Source: Bidens hawaiensis (taxonomy: Eukaryota > Streptophyta > Magnoliopsida > Asterales > Asteraceae). From it: a stretch of DNA of 64,000 nt. Shown piece after piece: positions 32,244 to 43,716 of the stretch; the stretch's first letter is position 1; every line of letters starts with the position of its first letter. The stretch is from contig JAIQDT010005476.1 of NCBI GenBank assembly GCA_021521415.1, positions 1 to 64,000 of the forward strand, written 5' to 3'. Made by a program: the position numbers and the translations under genes. The notes beneath the pieces are model-generated. The model saw only the letters and a list, made by a program, of their open reading frames with translations, did no database searches and had not been told where the DNA came from.

Positions 32244-34126
32244 TGTCACACCCTCAAAATCCACTAACGGAGTTTTACCGTTAGAGGGTGTGAACTGACA
32301 GGATCGTAGTCATTAGTTATATCAAACATCATTACTAAAGTTTTAAAAACAAGCAAAACATACAAGTCTGAAATAAATGCGGAAGCGTAAATAGTAATGT
32401 GAATTGTTGCGTCAACACAGGATGAATTAAAACCACAGTTGATACGATAAAGTTAAAAGCAATCTAAAACATATGAGAATTGTGCATGCATGTCCTAAAC
32501 TGGGCGCCCACCTCGGCTACCTGAGATAAACATACTAAAGTGTCAACACAAGGTTGGTGATTTCACAGGTTTAAGTAAAATAATCATTGCGTTTTAGCGT
32601 TACCAGATTTAGTTATTCAAATATATATCAATAGGTAGCTAACCTATCAAGCATGTATTACTAGGTGTTCGACACCGAAGCTGACTGATTATACGTTTTC
32701 CTTGCAACCATGTCAACCACGACCATGGTAATGTGTTAGCCAAAATTACACCCACTCGACATACAGTCGAGTTTAGAGTCGGGTGGGTTTTGTCAAACCC
32801 AGTAGCACTACTCAACACTGACTCGCTATCATCCAATATTAACCGGTTCGATTGTTTCTGAAGGACTTAGTTGATTTGTTGCCACTTAGTCTCACAAGTG
32901 ATATATATAATAAACAAAAATCTATAGCGTTTGGAGTATGTTACTCCCCCTAATAAAAGGTAAGGGGGCCGTGAAACTTACTGTTTGCGAAGTTACTGAT
33001 GTCCGAGAAAAGCGTGCGTAAAGGAAATCCTCACTAGTGCTCTAAAACAAAAATGATATTTCTAAGTGTTTTGAACTATGAGTGAGTCTGTAGACTCGAC
33101 ACATAAAAGTTATGCATGAGGTGTGTTCGTGTTACATTTGTGAAATGAGTGCGACTCAACAACATGTTGGTGATAAGTTACGGGTGTGATCAAGTATGGA
33201 ATTAAATGTTACTACGATATATTTCCAGTAAATCATCAACTACAAGGGCATATATGTCAAGCACAACTCAAACATTAATCAAACAGTCAATTTTTCACAT
33301 TCCAACAAGAATTCAGCAACTAAGTTTTCCAAGACAGAATTTAGCACGTCAAGAAGACTCTATTTCACTATTCATAAAATGCAGATAAAATCACCAAAAT
33401 TTACCACAGAAGCACACGTGAGTTAGGTTTCGGGAAATACTTTTATTATATTTTTAGCATGTACGGTTTTATCAAAAGAATTAAATCAACACAGTAGGTA
33501 CACAATAGTCGTTATCATGCGCAACAAAAAGTTCTCGACTAGTCCCATTACATGGTTAATCCAATTAATGCAAGACCAATTGGGTTAGATTCCAAATTCA
33601 ATTTATTAACTTCTAGAGGTAGAATCAATTCAATTGGTCTTGTCGTTTGTGAGATATGCTATTAACAATTCAGTCCATAAAAATGCATCCCGAATCAGAA
33701 CTGTGCAACCAATGTATAAATTCATAAAAAAAGTGACTTCCACATGTCCAAAAATTACAAAATTACAGTCAAGGAATTAATAACGACTTCAAATTATATC
33801 CTTAACACCAATTTACAGTCAAATATAAACAGATTTTCAGTCCAGTCAACATGTTGTTTTCATCTAAAGACAATACTAAACAAATTTTTCTACCATAATC
33901 CATGCATAAACCCTACTAGACTCATAATACATCAAACATTCTCTTCAATTTCACTTTTCATACATATCTAGGGTTTACATAAAAGTTCAATTTCAAACAA
34001 ACATGCAATTGACAATCAAATACAACATAACTAGTAATCAATTTACTTGTGTTTATCAACAAATGCATAAATAAATCCTAACTCATCATTATTCATCAAT
34101 TTTAAGATTTAGGATTTTTGATTAAC
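32244..34126 (+). mobile_element. long LTR (2.2 kb type), first part, plus orientation
   Basis: It starts TGTCACACCCTCAAAATCC and runs parallel to 61287-63060 in the same orientation (shared blocks near 32640-32770, 32790-32880 and 32935-33010). It is interrupted by the Athila-type insertion and resumes at 43717. The first 57 bp can fold back (TGTCACACCCTC ... GAGGGTGTGAACTGACA). The short open frames at 32639-33971 have no support. Confidence 0.85.
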
Positions 34127-34128
34127 TG

Positions 34129-35033
34129 ATATGGTTTAAAATATACATGTTATTATATAAATATCTTCTACAGTTTCAAGTATTTTGAGCCAGTTTTTTT
34201 ATTAAATATATTTTTATTTGGCTCATAATTGAATTTTAAAGATTAAATTTTTAAACGTGATAAATTAAAGTATTTATGCTAAACTTGATACCACAATGGC
34301 ATCAAAGTAATAATTGGTGGAATAAATGGTCACATATTTTGTGGAGTTTCATGTTCACATGCCTATTAAAATATAAAATTCCACGTTAACCATCATTCAG
34401 TTACTTATGAGTTTTATTTCTTTACAAGGTGCAGGGGTGCTCGTTAAACTATTTCAAATGGACTTCAAATTTTACAAGACATATGAGATGAGCCCACAAG
34501 AAATAAATAAAATAAAATCCCTACACTATTATTATAAATAAAAAGAGAGAGCCGAAAGAAAAAAGGGGAATTATTAGAAAGAGGTTCGGCGGCTTGTGTT
34601 GGGTTGCGAGCAGAACATAGCATATAATACTATTTGGTGGTTCATATTTTGTTTTGTGGGAGATATTATTTTGGGTTTTAGGTTTTGTTGGTGGGTGTTC
34701 GCAGAAAAAGAAAATAATATATAGAATAAGGGTTGTGGAGTTTTGGAAGGGAAGTCAAAGCAGAACAAAAAAACGGGTTTTGTGGTGGTGTTCACGTGAA
34801 GTCAGAAACAGAAAGAAAGGAGGGACGCATTGAGTTTGTTTGGCTACTGTTGGAGCAAGTAGGAAGCAAGACCGAAGGTCACTCTTTTTGTGTTTTTTTT
34901 TATGAAAAATTATTCTTATATTACTTTTATTTCGTACTTTGTTTTGAGTAGCTAAAACTTTTATACTACCTAGGTTTTTGGTTGAGTACTATGTTAGATT
35001 AATGGTTTGACGAACTATTTATTTGACGTGGGT
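34129..35033. repeat. left arm of ~0.9 kb inverted repeat
   Basis: It runs from ATATGGTTTAAAATATACATG to ATTTGACGTGGG. Its reverse complement is 42778-43716, nearly base by base apart from small indels. It contains a TATA box (34533-34540) followed by AAAGAGAGAGCCGAAAG, as expected for an LTR U3/R border. Open frames inside (34574-34951) face both ways and are not genes. Confidence 0.9.
34533..34540 (+). promoter_or_regulatory. TATA box of Athila-type LTR
   Basis: TATAAATA in the context ATTATAAATAAAAAGAGAGAG. A mirrored copy lies in the right arm at about 43302-43311. Confidence 0.6.
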
Positions 35034-35985
35034 GGATTTAATATTATGGTAAAGTTTTTAATTGGATTGTTCATGATATGGTTGAGTAATTGAATCTATT
35101 TTATTACTTTAATATTTATTTCACTTATGCTTAATAGTTTTTGGTGATTGTTAGACACATGATTAGGTTATTTACTTTTTGTTTTCAACTTGTTTGCGGT
35201 TTATGGTCGAAATAACCGTAGGAGTAATTTATAAAAGTTTATTAGATTTTTATTGTTGTTTCACTAGAGAGACCGGGAGGTAATTTAGTGTTGTGTCATC
35301 TTTGTCTTTTGTGGGTTTGGGTATTAATTGCACTAGAGTGAGTTATCCTAGGCCCCTAAGATTATTCTGATACAAGTTGTGTTCATGTTAATTAAAAATA
35401 CCCTCTTAATATTAATATATATTGTATTCGAAGAGACCGGGAGGTGATTTGGGTTTTGGGGTACCATAGTATTATTAGGCAAGGTGAGACCGGGAGGTGA
35501 TCCAAACCTTTAACAATTGAGCTTCACATGTCATTGAAGTTCTAGGGTGTCGTTGGTGAGGCCGGGAGGCGATCTAGCGTATTTTAGTGGTCTCTAGTGC
35601 CATATTTTTTAAAGATATTGTTTTTCAACCAAGTAAAGTTCGTTAACTATTAATTTTAACTAGTAAGATTCCATTACCTAGGTAGTCGTTTCTCATATTT
35701 ATTTTAAAACCCAATTTTTATAAAGTTTTATTTTTAGTTTAATTATTAGTTAGTTAATTTTATTAGTATAATTAATATAAAAAAATAATTCTAAAAATAA
35801 TTAGAAGAAAGTCTAGATTAGTAATCTTTTCGGTTTAATAATAAGAGTTTACCCATAGTGTCCTAGGCTCAATATCCGCTCTTACTTGCTAGCTACATTG
35901 CGTCCGGTACACTTGCCGATTGTGTGTGGTTTTTTAGGTGAATTCGGTAAAACTTGGTTTTTAATATTATATACATTTTTCACCC
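35034..35985 (+). mobile_element. rest of Athila-type 5' LTR
   Basis: AT-rich and without a frame. It holds four copies of GAGACCGGGAGGTGATTT-like words (about 35269, 35430, 35485 and 35558) and ends before the PBS at 35996. With the left arm it would make an LTR of about 1.86 kb, within the range for Athila. Its right-hand partner is absent. Confidence 0.6.
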
Positions 35986-35995
35986 ATAAAGTTTT

Positions 35996-36014
35996 TGGCG
36001 CCACTGTCGAGGAC
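35996..36014 (+). other. primer binding site, Athila type
   Basis: TGGCGCCACTGTCGAGGAC. TGGCGCC followed by a GC-rich stretch is the usual PBS of Athila/Tat elements (Asp tRNA type). Confidence 0.85.
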
Positions 36015-36172
36015 ACTTGTGAATTCTTTGTTTAAACCGAGTTGATTATCTGATCTGTTTATTTGTTTATTTTCTTTTTAGTTATTATTTTTCCTTTAGG
36101 TGTCTTTACTTGTTATTTGTGCCTTTAGGTTTAGTTTTCCTTATAAAAAAATAATAAAATAAAAAAATAGAT
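36015..36172 (+). other. Athila-type leader
   Basis: Non-coding T-rich leader between the PBS and the gag start. No further signal seen. Confidence 0.6.
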
Positions 36173-37050
36173 ATGGGCGACGCCGTTCAACCACCGAGAC
36201 AAACCGTTCATGCTGGAGCCAATGATGACATCGTGTGAGCCCGATCTGCAATTGTTCGACCTGCTGCGACTAATAACCAAAACTGGCAAATCCCCTCTCA
36301 CGTTATGAATTCTATCATCAATTATGCTCAGTTCCATGGCTTGGATGACGAAGATGCTCCGGGACACCTGTCCCGATTCATGCGGATCTGCGAAACTTTT
36401 AGTATTAATAATATCTCGTCTGACGTCATTCATCTTAAGTTATTCCCATTCTCACTTTCCGGTCGTGTGGCTACATGGTTTGACTCTCTTTCGAACGCCT
36501 CAATCGCCACATGGGCCGACTTGCGGTCCAAGTTCCTTAGAAAGTATTTCCCTCCATCGAAGGCCGGGCGTCTACGCGAGCAAATCCATTTTTTTCATAT
36601 GGACCCCGATGAGTCCAACTATTCCGCGTGGGAGCGTTTCCAAACTCTTAAAAGCCGTTGTCCTCAGCATGGCCTAAACGATTGGGTTGTGGTTGAAAAA
36701 TTTTATAACGGCCTTACTCCCGAAACCCAACAGCGGTTCAATACCGCCGGCGGAGGAAACATGCTCGATAAACTCACCATAGTGGAGGCTGAAGAAATGT
36801 TCGAGAGCATTGCATTAGGGGATCAGCATATACCGAGTAGAAGGTCCGTCTCGGCTGCCAAGGCCGCAACCATCTCAGCGTCACGTGGAGTGCATCATGT
36901 TGATTAGAATACGAGTGTGTCGGCAGATGTGGAGGCACTAAAGTGGGAAGTGAAAGAGCTTAAGTTGCAAGCTCGTAGGTGCGAGATATGTCGTGGAAAT
37001 CACGAGACAACCGATTGTCCCGTTGATTCTCAAGAGGAGGTAGATTTTCT
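36173..37050 (+). pseudogene. Athila-type gag
   Basis: ATG 36173 (MGDAVQPPRQTVH), a stop near 36236, then a clean frame to 36907 with typical plant gypsy gag words: PGHLSRFMRICETF, FPFSLSGRVATWFDSL, NYSAWERFQTLKSRCPQHG and LTPETQQRFNTAGGG. A TAG at 36905 is followed in the same frame by a zinc knuckle, CEICRGNHETTDC (about 36980-37020). A frameshift near 37050-37080 leads to the protease part. Gag forms the particle and packages the RNA. Confidence 0.9.
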
Positions 37051-38600
37051 TGCTAATCAAAACCGTACCTTCAATTTTAGGGTGGCGAAACAATAATTTT
37101 AACTCTAATTTCCAGGCAGATAACACCGGTTATCAGCAACGCCAGAATCTGTTCCAAGAACCCGCCCCCGAACCTGCTCCTGTACCAAATAGTACTTCTA
37201 AGATCGAGGAGATGTTGGCTAACCAATCTCAATTGTTAAATCAGCTCTTACAAAATTATGCCAACACCAAATCCACTCTTATGCAGCATGAAACGTTCAT
37301 GAAGGACAACAGGTCGCATTTAAGAATCTCGAGGCTAAGTTTGGTGAGTTATCTGCAAAGATTGATCAACGATCCTCGGGGAGTCTTCCAAGTAACATCG
37401 TCCCTAATCCCGGTCCCCCCCTACTCTAAACCATTTCAAAATGCTCAGGCCAAGGCAATGACTACCCAAAGTGGGAGAGGGGTTGTTAGAGATACACCAA
37501 AAGAGGAGGAGGAAGTTGACGAGGAGCTGGAGTTAGAGACACCGCCTGATATGGTGAACCAGAGGCGAGGCCCATCAAGTACCTCATGGTCTGGCGGAGC
37601 GTTAGTTGAGAAGGAGAAGCAGGTTGAACAGGAACCGGTGCGCGTTTATAAGCCTAAACCGCCATATCCCGGTCGATTGGTGAAGAAGAATGATTCGGAG
37701 CAGTACTCTAGGTTTCTCGAAATGCTTAAGAAGCTCCATATGAACATTCCGTTTATTGAAGCTCTTGCGAAGATGCCAAAACACGCCAAGTTTCTTAAAG
37801 ATTTGCTCACAAATAAGAAGAAACTTGAGGAGATTTCTACTGTTACTCTTAGTGAGGAGTGTTCTGCCGCCGTACATAACAAGCTTCCTAGGAAGATGAC
37901 AGATCCGGGCAGCTTTACCATTCCTTGCTTGATTGGTAATCTTCATGTTAGCAAGGCTTTGGCCGACCTCGGTGCAAGCATTAACCTCATGCCCTATTCA
38001 GTGTTTGCCAAACTTAACGTGGGAGAGCTGCTTCCCACCCGAATGAGTATCCAGCTAGCAGACCGATCTGTGAAGTTTCTAAGGGGCACTGTGGAAAACA
38101 TGTTGGTGCAGGTGGACAAATTCATCTTTCTAGTCGACTTTGTCATTCTCGATATGGATGAGGACTCGAATGTTCCACTCATCCTCGGTCGTCCTTTCTT
38201 AGAAACCACACGCGCTCACATTGATGTTGCCGATGGCAAATTGACTCTTCGAGTTCATGATGACACCGTCACATTCGACGTGCAAAAATTCATGAGGCGT
38301 ACTCAGCAGCAGGATGACACTCTCTACTTCATAGACACTTTCATGATGCATGTAGGCGACTATCTTACGAAGGTCTGCCAGAGAGACATGTCCGACACCC
38401 ATATCATCGATGTGGAGAATCAGTCATTCGAGATGACAAAATTTGATTTTGAGTTGCAGGAGATGGAGGAGCGGCAGTTACCTGAGGCAGGAGGACACGA
38501 GCCGATCATGAGTTCCCAAATATTTCTAATGTCCTTGCGGTTGAAAAATGAGAGTTTCCGATTGAAAAACCATCTGTTGAGAACCCCCCCCCCCATCTTT
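37051..38600 (+). pseudogene. Athila-type protease region
   Basis: Open from 37050 to 38732 in one frame. A Pro-rich linker (EPAPEPAPVPN) and a Lys/Glu-rich part lead to the retropepsin-like domain with ALADLGASINLMPYS near 37960-38005 and VPLILGRPFLETTRA near 38175-38215. The active site reads DLGAS, as is common in Athila elements in place of DTGAS. A C9 tract at about 38586 marks the frameshift to the RT frame. Confidence 0.9.
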
Positions 38601-40272
38601 AGAGCTAAAATATTTACCATCTCATCTCGAGTATGCGTTTTTAGGGGAGAGGTGTCAACTTCCCGTCATCATCTCTTCGAGTTTGGAGACGGAGGAGAAG
38701 GAGAAGTTGATGGTTGTTCTGAAATCTCATAAGCATTCCATCGAATGGAAGCTTATGGACATCAAAGGTATAAACCCGTCATTCTGCACACATAAAATCT
38801 TTATGGAGGACGAGTTTAAACCTGTGGTGCAACTGCAGAGGAGGCTTAACCCGAACATGCAGGAGGTTGTTAAGTTGCTCGACGATGGTTTGATTTTTCC
38901 GATCTCCGACTCCGCGTGGGTTAGCCCAGTCCAGGTGGTCCCTAAAAAGGGCGGTATGACAGTTATCACGAATGAAAAGAATGAGCTCATACCGACACGG
39001 ACTATAACAGGGTGGCGAGTTTGCATCGATTACCGCAGACTTAACGAGGCCACAAGAAAGGACCACTTTCCGCTTCCATTCATCGATCAGATGCTTGAGC
39101 GTTTGTCAGGGCAACAGTTCTATTGTTTTCTTGACGGCTTTTCTGGTTATTTCCAGATCCCCATCGCCCTGGGTGATCAAGAGAAGACCACATTTTCATG
39201 TCCCTTTGGCACATTCGCGTACCGAAGCATGCCATTCGGATTATGTAACGCTCCAGCCACATTTCAGCGGTGCATTGTGGCCATTTTTCATGAATTAATT
39301 GAGGATTCCATGGAAGTCTTTATGGATGATTTTTCTGTCTTTGGGAATTCTTTTGACGATTGTCTGCGTAACTTAGATCAAGTGCTCGCTAGATGTGAAG
39401 AGACGAACCTTATGCTTAATTGGGAGAAATGTCATTTTATGGTTCGTGAGGGTATTGTTTTAGGTCATAAGATTTCTAGTGCGGGGATTGAGGTAGATAG
39501 AGCTAAGGTAGACACCATTTCCAAACTTCCACCGCCCACTTCCGTGAAGTCTATTCGTAGTTTCTTAGGTCATGCGGGATTCTATCGTCGATTTATTAAA
39601 GATTTCTCGAAAATCTCCTGTCCGATGACCCAGTTTCTAGAGAAAGATAGGCCGTTTGATTTTAGTGAGGAGTGTATGAGGGCCTTTGAGTTGATTAAGG
39701 AGAGGTTAGTGAGTGCTCCTATTCTTTTTGCTCTTAATTGGACTCTTCCATTTGAGATCATGTGTGATGCGAGCGATTTTGCTGTTGGAGCCGTGTTAGG
39801 GCAGCGTCGAGAGAAACATTTTCATCCCATCTATTACGCTAGCAAGACCCTTAACGATGCTCAGGAGAATTACACCACGACAAAAAAGGAACTTTTTGCG
39901 GTTGTTTTCGCGTGCGTTAAATTCCGTTCATGTCCCGTGCTTTCTAAGACTATCATTTTCTCTGATCATGCGGCTCTACATTACTTGTTCGCTAAGAAAG
40001 ATGTGAAGCGTCGACTCCTTCGTTGGATCCTTTTGCTTCAGGAGTTTGATATTGAAATTAAAGATAAAAGAGGGGCTGAAAATGTCGCCGCTGACCACTT
40101 GTCACGGCTAGAAAATTCTGGCATGGACAAGACCCGGGAACAGGGGATTTGTGATGATTTCCCGGGTGAGACTTTATTGTATTTGAAGGCGAGTGATGAG
40201 GGTTTTCCATGGTTTGCTAATCTTGCGAATTATCTATCCTCTGGTGAGTTAGTGCCCGGACTGACATATTAA
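38601..40272 (+). pseudogene. Athila-type reverse transcriptase and RNase H
   Basis: Clean frame 38683-40272; the RT frame is already readable from about 38590 (LELKYLPSHLEYAFLG). RT motifs: WVSPVQVVPKKGG, VCIDYRRLNEATRKDHFPLP, the YRSMPFGLCNAPATFQ block and catalytic FMDDFSVF near 39320. RNase H: MCDASDFAVGAVLG, YASKTLNDAQENYTTTKKEL and ADHLSRL. A TAA at 40270-40272 ends the frame, but the same frame continues in the integrase. The length and order are normal for the family. Confidence 0.95.
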
Positions 40273-41457
40273 CAAAAGAAGAAGTTCTTTGCAGATACCA
40301 AGTTCTACATTTGGGAGGATCCGTACTTATTCCGTATTGGTGCAGATCAGGTGATTCGGCGATGTGTTTTTGGTGATGAAGCTCGTAGTATTCTTCGACA
40401 TTGTCATGAGGGCCCGACTGGTGGCCATTTTGGTGCGACTTACACCGCCAAAAACGTGTTTTATGCGGGATTTTATTGGCCGGCTATTTTTCGTGATTCA
40501 CATGAGTTTGGTCGTTCGTGTGATGCGTGTCAGAGAGCTGGAAAAATCTCATCCCGAAATAAGATGCCCCGAAACCCCATCCAGGTGGTTGAGATCGTCG
40601 ATATATGGGGCATTGATTTTATGGGTCCGTTTCCTATGTCTAGAGGTAATAGATACATCCTTGTTGCTGTCGATTACGTGTCCAAATGGGTGGAGGCTTA
40701 AGCCTTACCTAGAAATGATGTGCGAGTTGTAGTGGGATTCCTTCGAAAACTCTGCTCGATTCGGTACTCCAAGGCCTTGATCAGTGATCGGGGTACCCAC
40801 TTTTGTAATACTCAGATGGATAAGGTTCTGAAGCGTTATGGGGTCACCCATCGACTTTCTACGGCCTACCATCCTCAGACTAGCGGTCAAGTGGAAAACA
40901 CCAATCGTGGCATTAAGAGGATCTTAGAGAAAATAGTTGGGAACAGTCGCGGGGACTGGGCTGAAAAGCTAGATGACGCACTTTGGGCCTTTTGTACTGC
41001 ATTCAAAATGCCTATCGGGACCACTCCCTTTCGGTTAGTTTATGGAAAGGCGTGTCATCTCCCTGTTGAATTAGAACATCGTGCGTATTGGGCTTTAAGA
41101 GCCGTAAATATTGATTTATCTGCGACGGGAAAGAGCCGTTTTCTTCAAATTCATGAGGTTGAGGAGCTGCGGAACGAGGCATATGAAAGAAGTTGGGCAT
41201 ATAAGGAGTGAACGAAGGAACGTCATGATAAGATGCTTCTGTATAATTCCTGGTTGAAGTTGTTTTCGGATAAATTGAAATCCCGATGGGCTGGTCCATT
41301 CATTGTGAAGGAGGCATTTCCGTATGGAGCGGTTGAGATAGAGGCTGATGATGGACATTCTTGGAAAGTGAATGGGCATAGACTGAAGCATTATGTTGGA
41401 GGTCCACTTGGTGATCGCGAGGAGGAGACGATCTACCTTGATCTGCCTAGAGAGTAG
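40273..41457 (+). pseudogene. Athila-type integrase
   Basis: Same frame as the RT, with stops at 40699 (TAA) and 41209 (TGA). H2C2 zinc finger: [12 protein letters not shown] and [11 protein letters not shown] core: [19 protein letters not shown] and [12 protein letters not shown]. The C-terminal part (KWAGP-like block RWAGPFIVKEAFPYGAVEI) ends at 41457. It would insert the cDNA. Only the three stops in pol and the two frameshifts upstream prevent a full polyprotein. Confidence 0.95.
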
Positions 41458-41882
41458 ATGAGGAGAGCACACTCGGGACTTTTCCCGAGTTGTATAGTTT
41501 GTAAAAAAATTTAGTTGCATTATGTTCTTTTATTTTTATTTTGCTTTATTTTATTTTTCTTTGAGTCTTTTTAGTCCTTAGAGTCTGTTTGATGTCTGCT
41601 TTGGGTTGTTTTGAGTTTTATTTTGCAGGATTAGATTTTCTCGTTCGTACTCAATCTCCATTCGGATGAGGATTTTCTGAGCCTATCATATTGTAGAGGA
41701 CACCCAGAAGCTGCGGCCACGAATGAAATGCTATACGGTCGCCTTGGAACAAGACTTGTGAAGATAGTTGCATTATTACCAGGGGAGTCTATTCCAATTT
41801 GTTGTTTTATTTGCTTATATTTTTTTATTCAGCTTTATTTTCTGTCTTTTTCTATTCATGCATTGGGGACAATGTAGATTTT
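41458..41882 (+). other. stretch between pol and PPT
   Basis: T-rich, with no frame. Many Athila elements carry an extra ORF here; this one has only about 430 bp, so that gene is absent. Confidence 0.6.
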
Positions 41883-41896
41883 AAGTGTGGGGATGG
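41883..41896 (+). other. polypurine tract, Athila type
   Basis: AAGTGTGGGGATGG after GGGGACAATGTAGATTTT. This tract is typical of plant gypsy elements. A direct 3' LTR should follow but does not. Confidence 0.8.
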
Positions 41897-41925
41897 AAAC
41901 TGACGTTTTCTTTTTGTTGAAAAAA

Positions 41926-41974
41926 AGTTTAAAAAAATTAAAAAAAAAAAAAAAAAAAAAACAGTTTCAAATTT

Positions 41975-42026
<52 letters not shown>
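41926..42026. repeat. A tract and TA microsatellite
   Basis: A run of A with few interruptions (41926-41961), then (AT)n for about 50 bp (41977-42026). It lies exactly where the 3' LTR should begin. Confidence 0.95.
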
Positions 42027-42028
<2 letters not shown>

Positions 42029-42777
42029 GGTAAATTACCCAAATAGATAAGTTTGACTAAAAAATTACCAAAATATACATGTCTATTTAGCCTACATCTC
42101 TCCAATTATTAGTTTTTTAACCAATAAACAACTACCACATCACCGAAGCCGGCTAAGGCGGCTAAGCCTTAGCCTCCACTTTATGGGCACAGAATTTTAT
42201 AAAAAGTAAACGTGTCCCACCTTTTACCTATAAAAATTCGACACGTGTCAAAGGCGGCTAAACTTAGCCTACATCTATGGTTATTTAGCCGGCATCTTTG
42301 ACTCTTAGCCAGCTTCGGGATACGTGTCTATTTAGTTAGCCGGCTCCAAAGATTCCTTCTTAGCCGGCTCCAACTCGGCTTGTAGGCTAAAGCTTCACTT
42401 AGCCGCCTTCAATCCTTTCATTTAGCCGTCTATTTTAGCCGCCAAAATTGAATATTATACCAACCTTATTAAATATTTAGCCGGCTTCACTTAGCCGTCT
42501 TCTTAGCCGGTGTAAATTTAGCCGCCAAAATTGAATATTTTACCAACTTACCAACTCTATTAAATATTTAGCCGCCTTCACTTAGCCGTTTTCTTAGCCG
42601 GTGTAAATTTAGCCCCCAAAATTAAATATTTTACCTACTCACTTAATTATTTAGCCGGCTTCGCTTAGCCGCCAATTTTTTTTCTCTTACCCGGCACGTT
42701 TAGCCATCAGCAATAAATACTTAACTACCAAAATTTAATTTTTCACCAATCATTATTATAAAACTAACAACCATATT
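42027..42777. repeat. TTAGCCGGCTTC-rich region with 84-91 bp tandem units
   Basis: The word TTAGCCGNCTTC or its variants occurs more than 20 times. Three tandem units start TTTAGCCGCCAAAATTG at 42433, 42517 and 42608 (last one TTTAGCCCCCAAAATT). The left edge, AAAGGGTAAATTACCC at 42024-42039, is like the end of some plant DNA transposons. No similarity to any other part of the window. No gene. Confidence 0.7.
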
Positions 42778-43716
42778 CCCTACATCAAATAAATAGTTCG
42801 TCAAACCATTAATCTATCATAGTACTCAACCAAAAACCTAGGTAGTATAAAAGTTTTAGCTACTCTTAACAAAGTACGAAACAAAAATAATATATGAATA
42901 ATCTTTCATAAAAAAAACACAAAAAGAGTGACCTTCGATTTTGCTTCCTACTTGCTCCAACAATAGCCACACAAACTCAACGCGTCCCTCCTTTCTTTCT
43001 GTTTCGAACCTCACGTGAACACCACCACACAAAACCCGTTTTTTTGTTCTGCTTTGACTTCACTTCTAAAACTCCACAACCCTTATTTTATATATGATTT
43101 TCTTTTTCTGCGAACTCCCACCAAACCAAAACCTAAAACCCAAAATAATATCTCTCCTTTTTGGTTTATGTAAACTTCCCAACACAAAACAAAATATGAA
43201 CCACCAAAAAGTATTATATATTATGTTATGTTTTGCTCGCTACCCAACACAATCCGCCGAACCTCTTTCTAATAATTCCCCTTTTTCTTTCGGCTCTCTT
43301 TTTTTATTTATAATAATAGTGTTGAGTTTTTATTTTATTTATTTCTTGTGGGCCCATCTCATATGTCTTGTAAAATTTGAAGTCCATTTGAAATAGTTCA
43401 ACGAGCATCCCTGCACTTTGTAAAGAAATAAAACTCATAAGTAACTGAAGCATGGTTAACGTGGAATTTTATATTTTAATAGGCATGTGAACATGAAACT
43501 CCACAAAATATGTGACCATTTTTTCCGCCAACTATTACTTTGATGCCATTGTGGTCTTAAGTTTTGCATAAATACTTTAATTTATCTTGTTTAAAAAATT
43601 AATCTTTAAAATTCAATTATGAGCCAAATAAAAATATATTCAATAAAAAACTGGCTCAAAAGACTTGAAACTGTAGAAGATATTTATATAATAACATGTA
43701 TATTTTTAACCATATA
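42778..43716. repeat. right arm of ~0.9 kb inverted repeat
   Basis: Reverse complement of 34129-35033 with small indels. It ends TTTTTAACCATAT at 43715. Open frames here (43094-43396) are chance frames of the same U3-like sequence. Confidence 0.9.

Larger units (their letters stand above)
34127..43716 (+). mobile_element. Athila-type Ty3/gypsy element with inverted ends
   Basis: Internal order: LTR, PBS, gag, protease, RT, RNase H, integrase and PPT on the plus strand. It sits inside a long LTR (32244-34126 and 43717-44142). The outer ends are a 905-940 bp inverted repeat (34129-35033 and 42778-43716), not direct LTRs, and I find no clear target duplication. Either the 3' LTR is inverted and truncated, or the element lies within an inverted-repeat transposon. 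Pol has only three stops, so it is not very old. Confidence 0.75.

Noticed and set aside
34574..34951. Short frames in the inverted-repeat arms, also 43094-43396
   Set aside because: U3-like sequence with frames on both strands; the mirrored arm does not keep the same frame lengths.
37602..39298. Several minus- and plus-strand frames of 60-114 codons across the Athila-type pol
   Set aside because: They are out-of-frame readings of the protease and RT genes.
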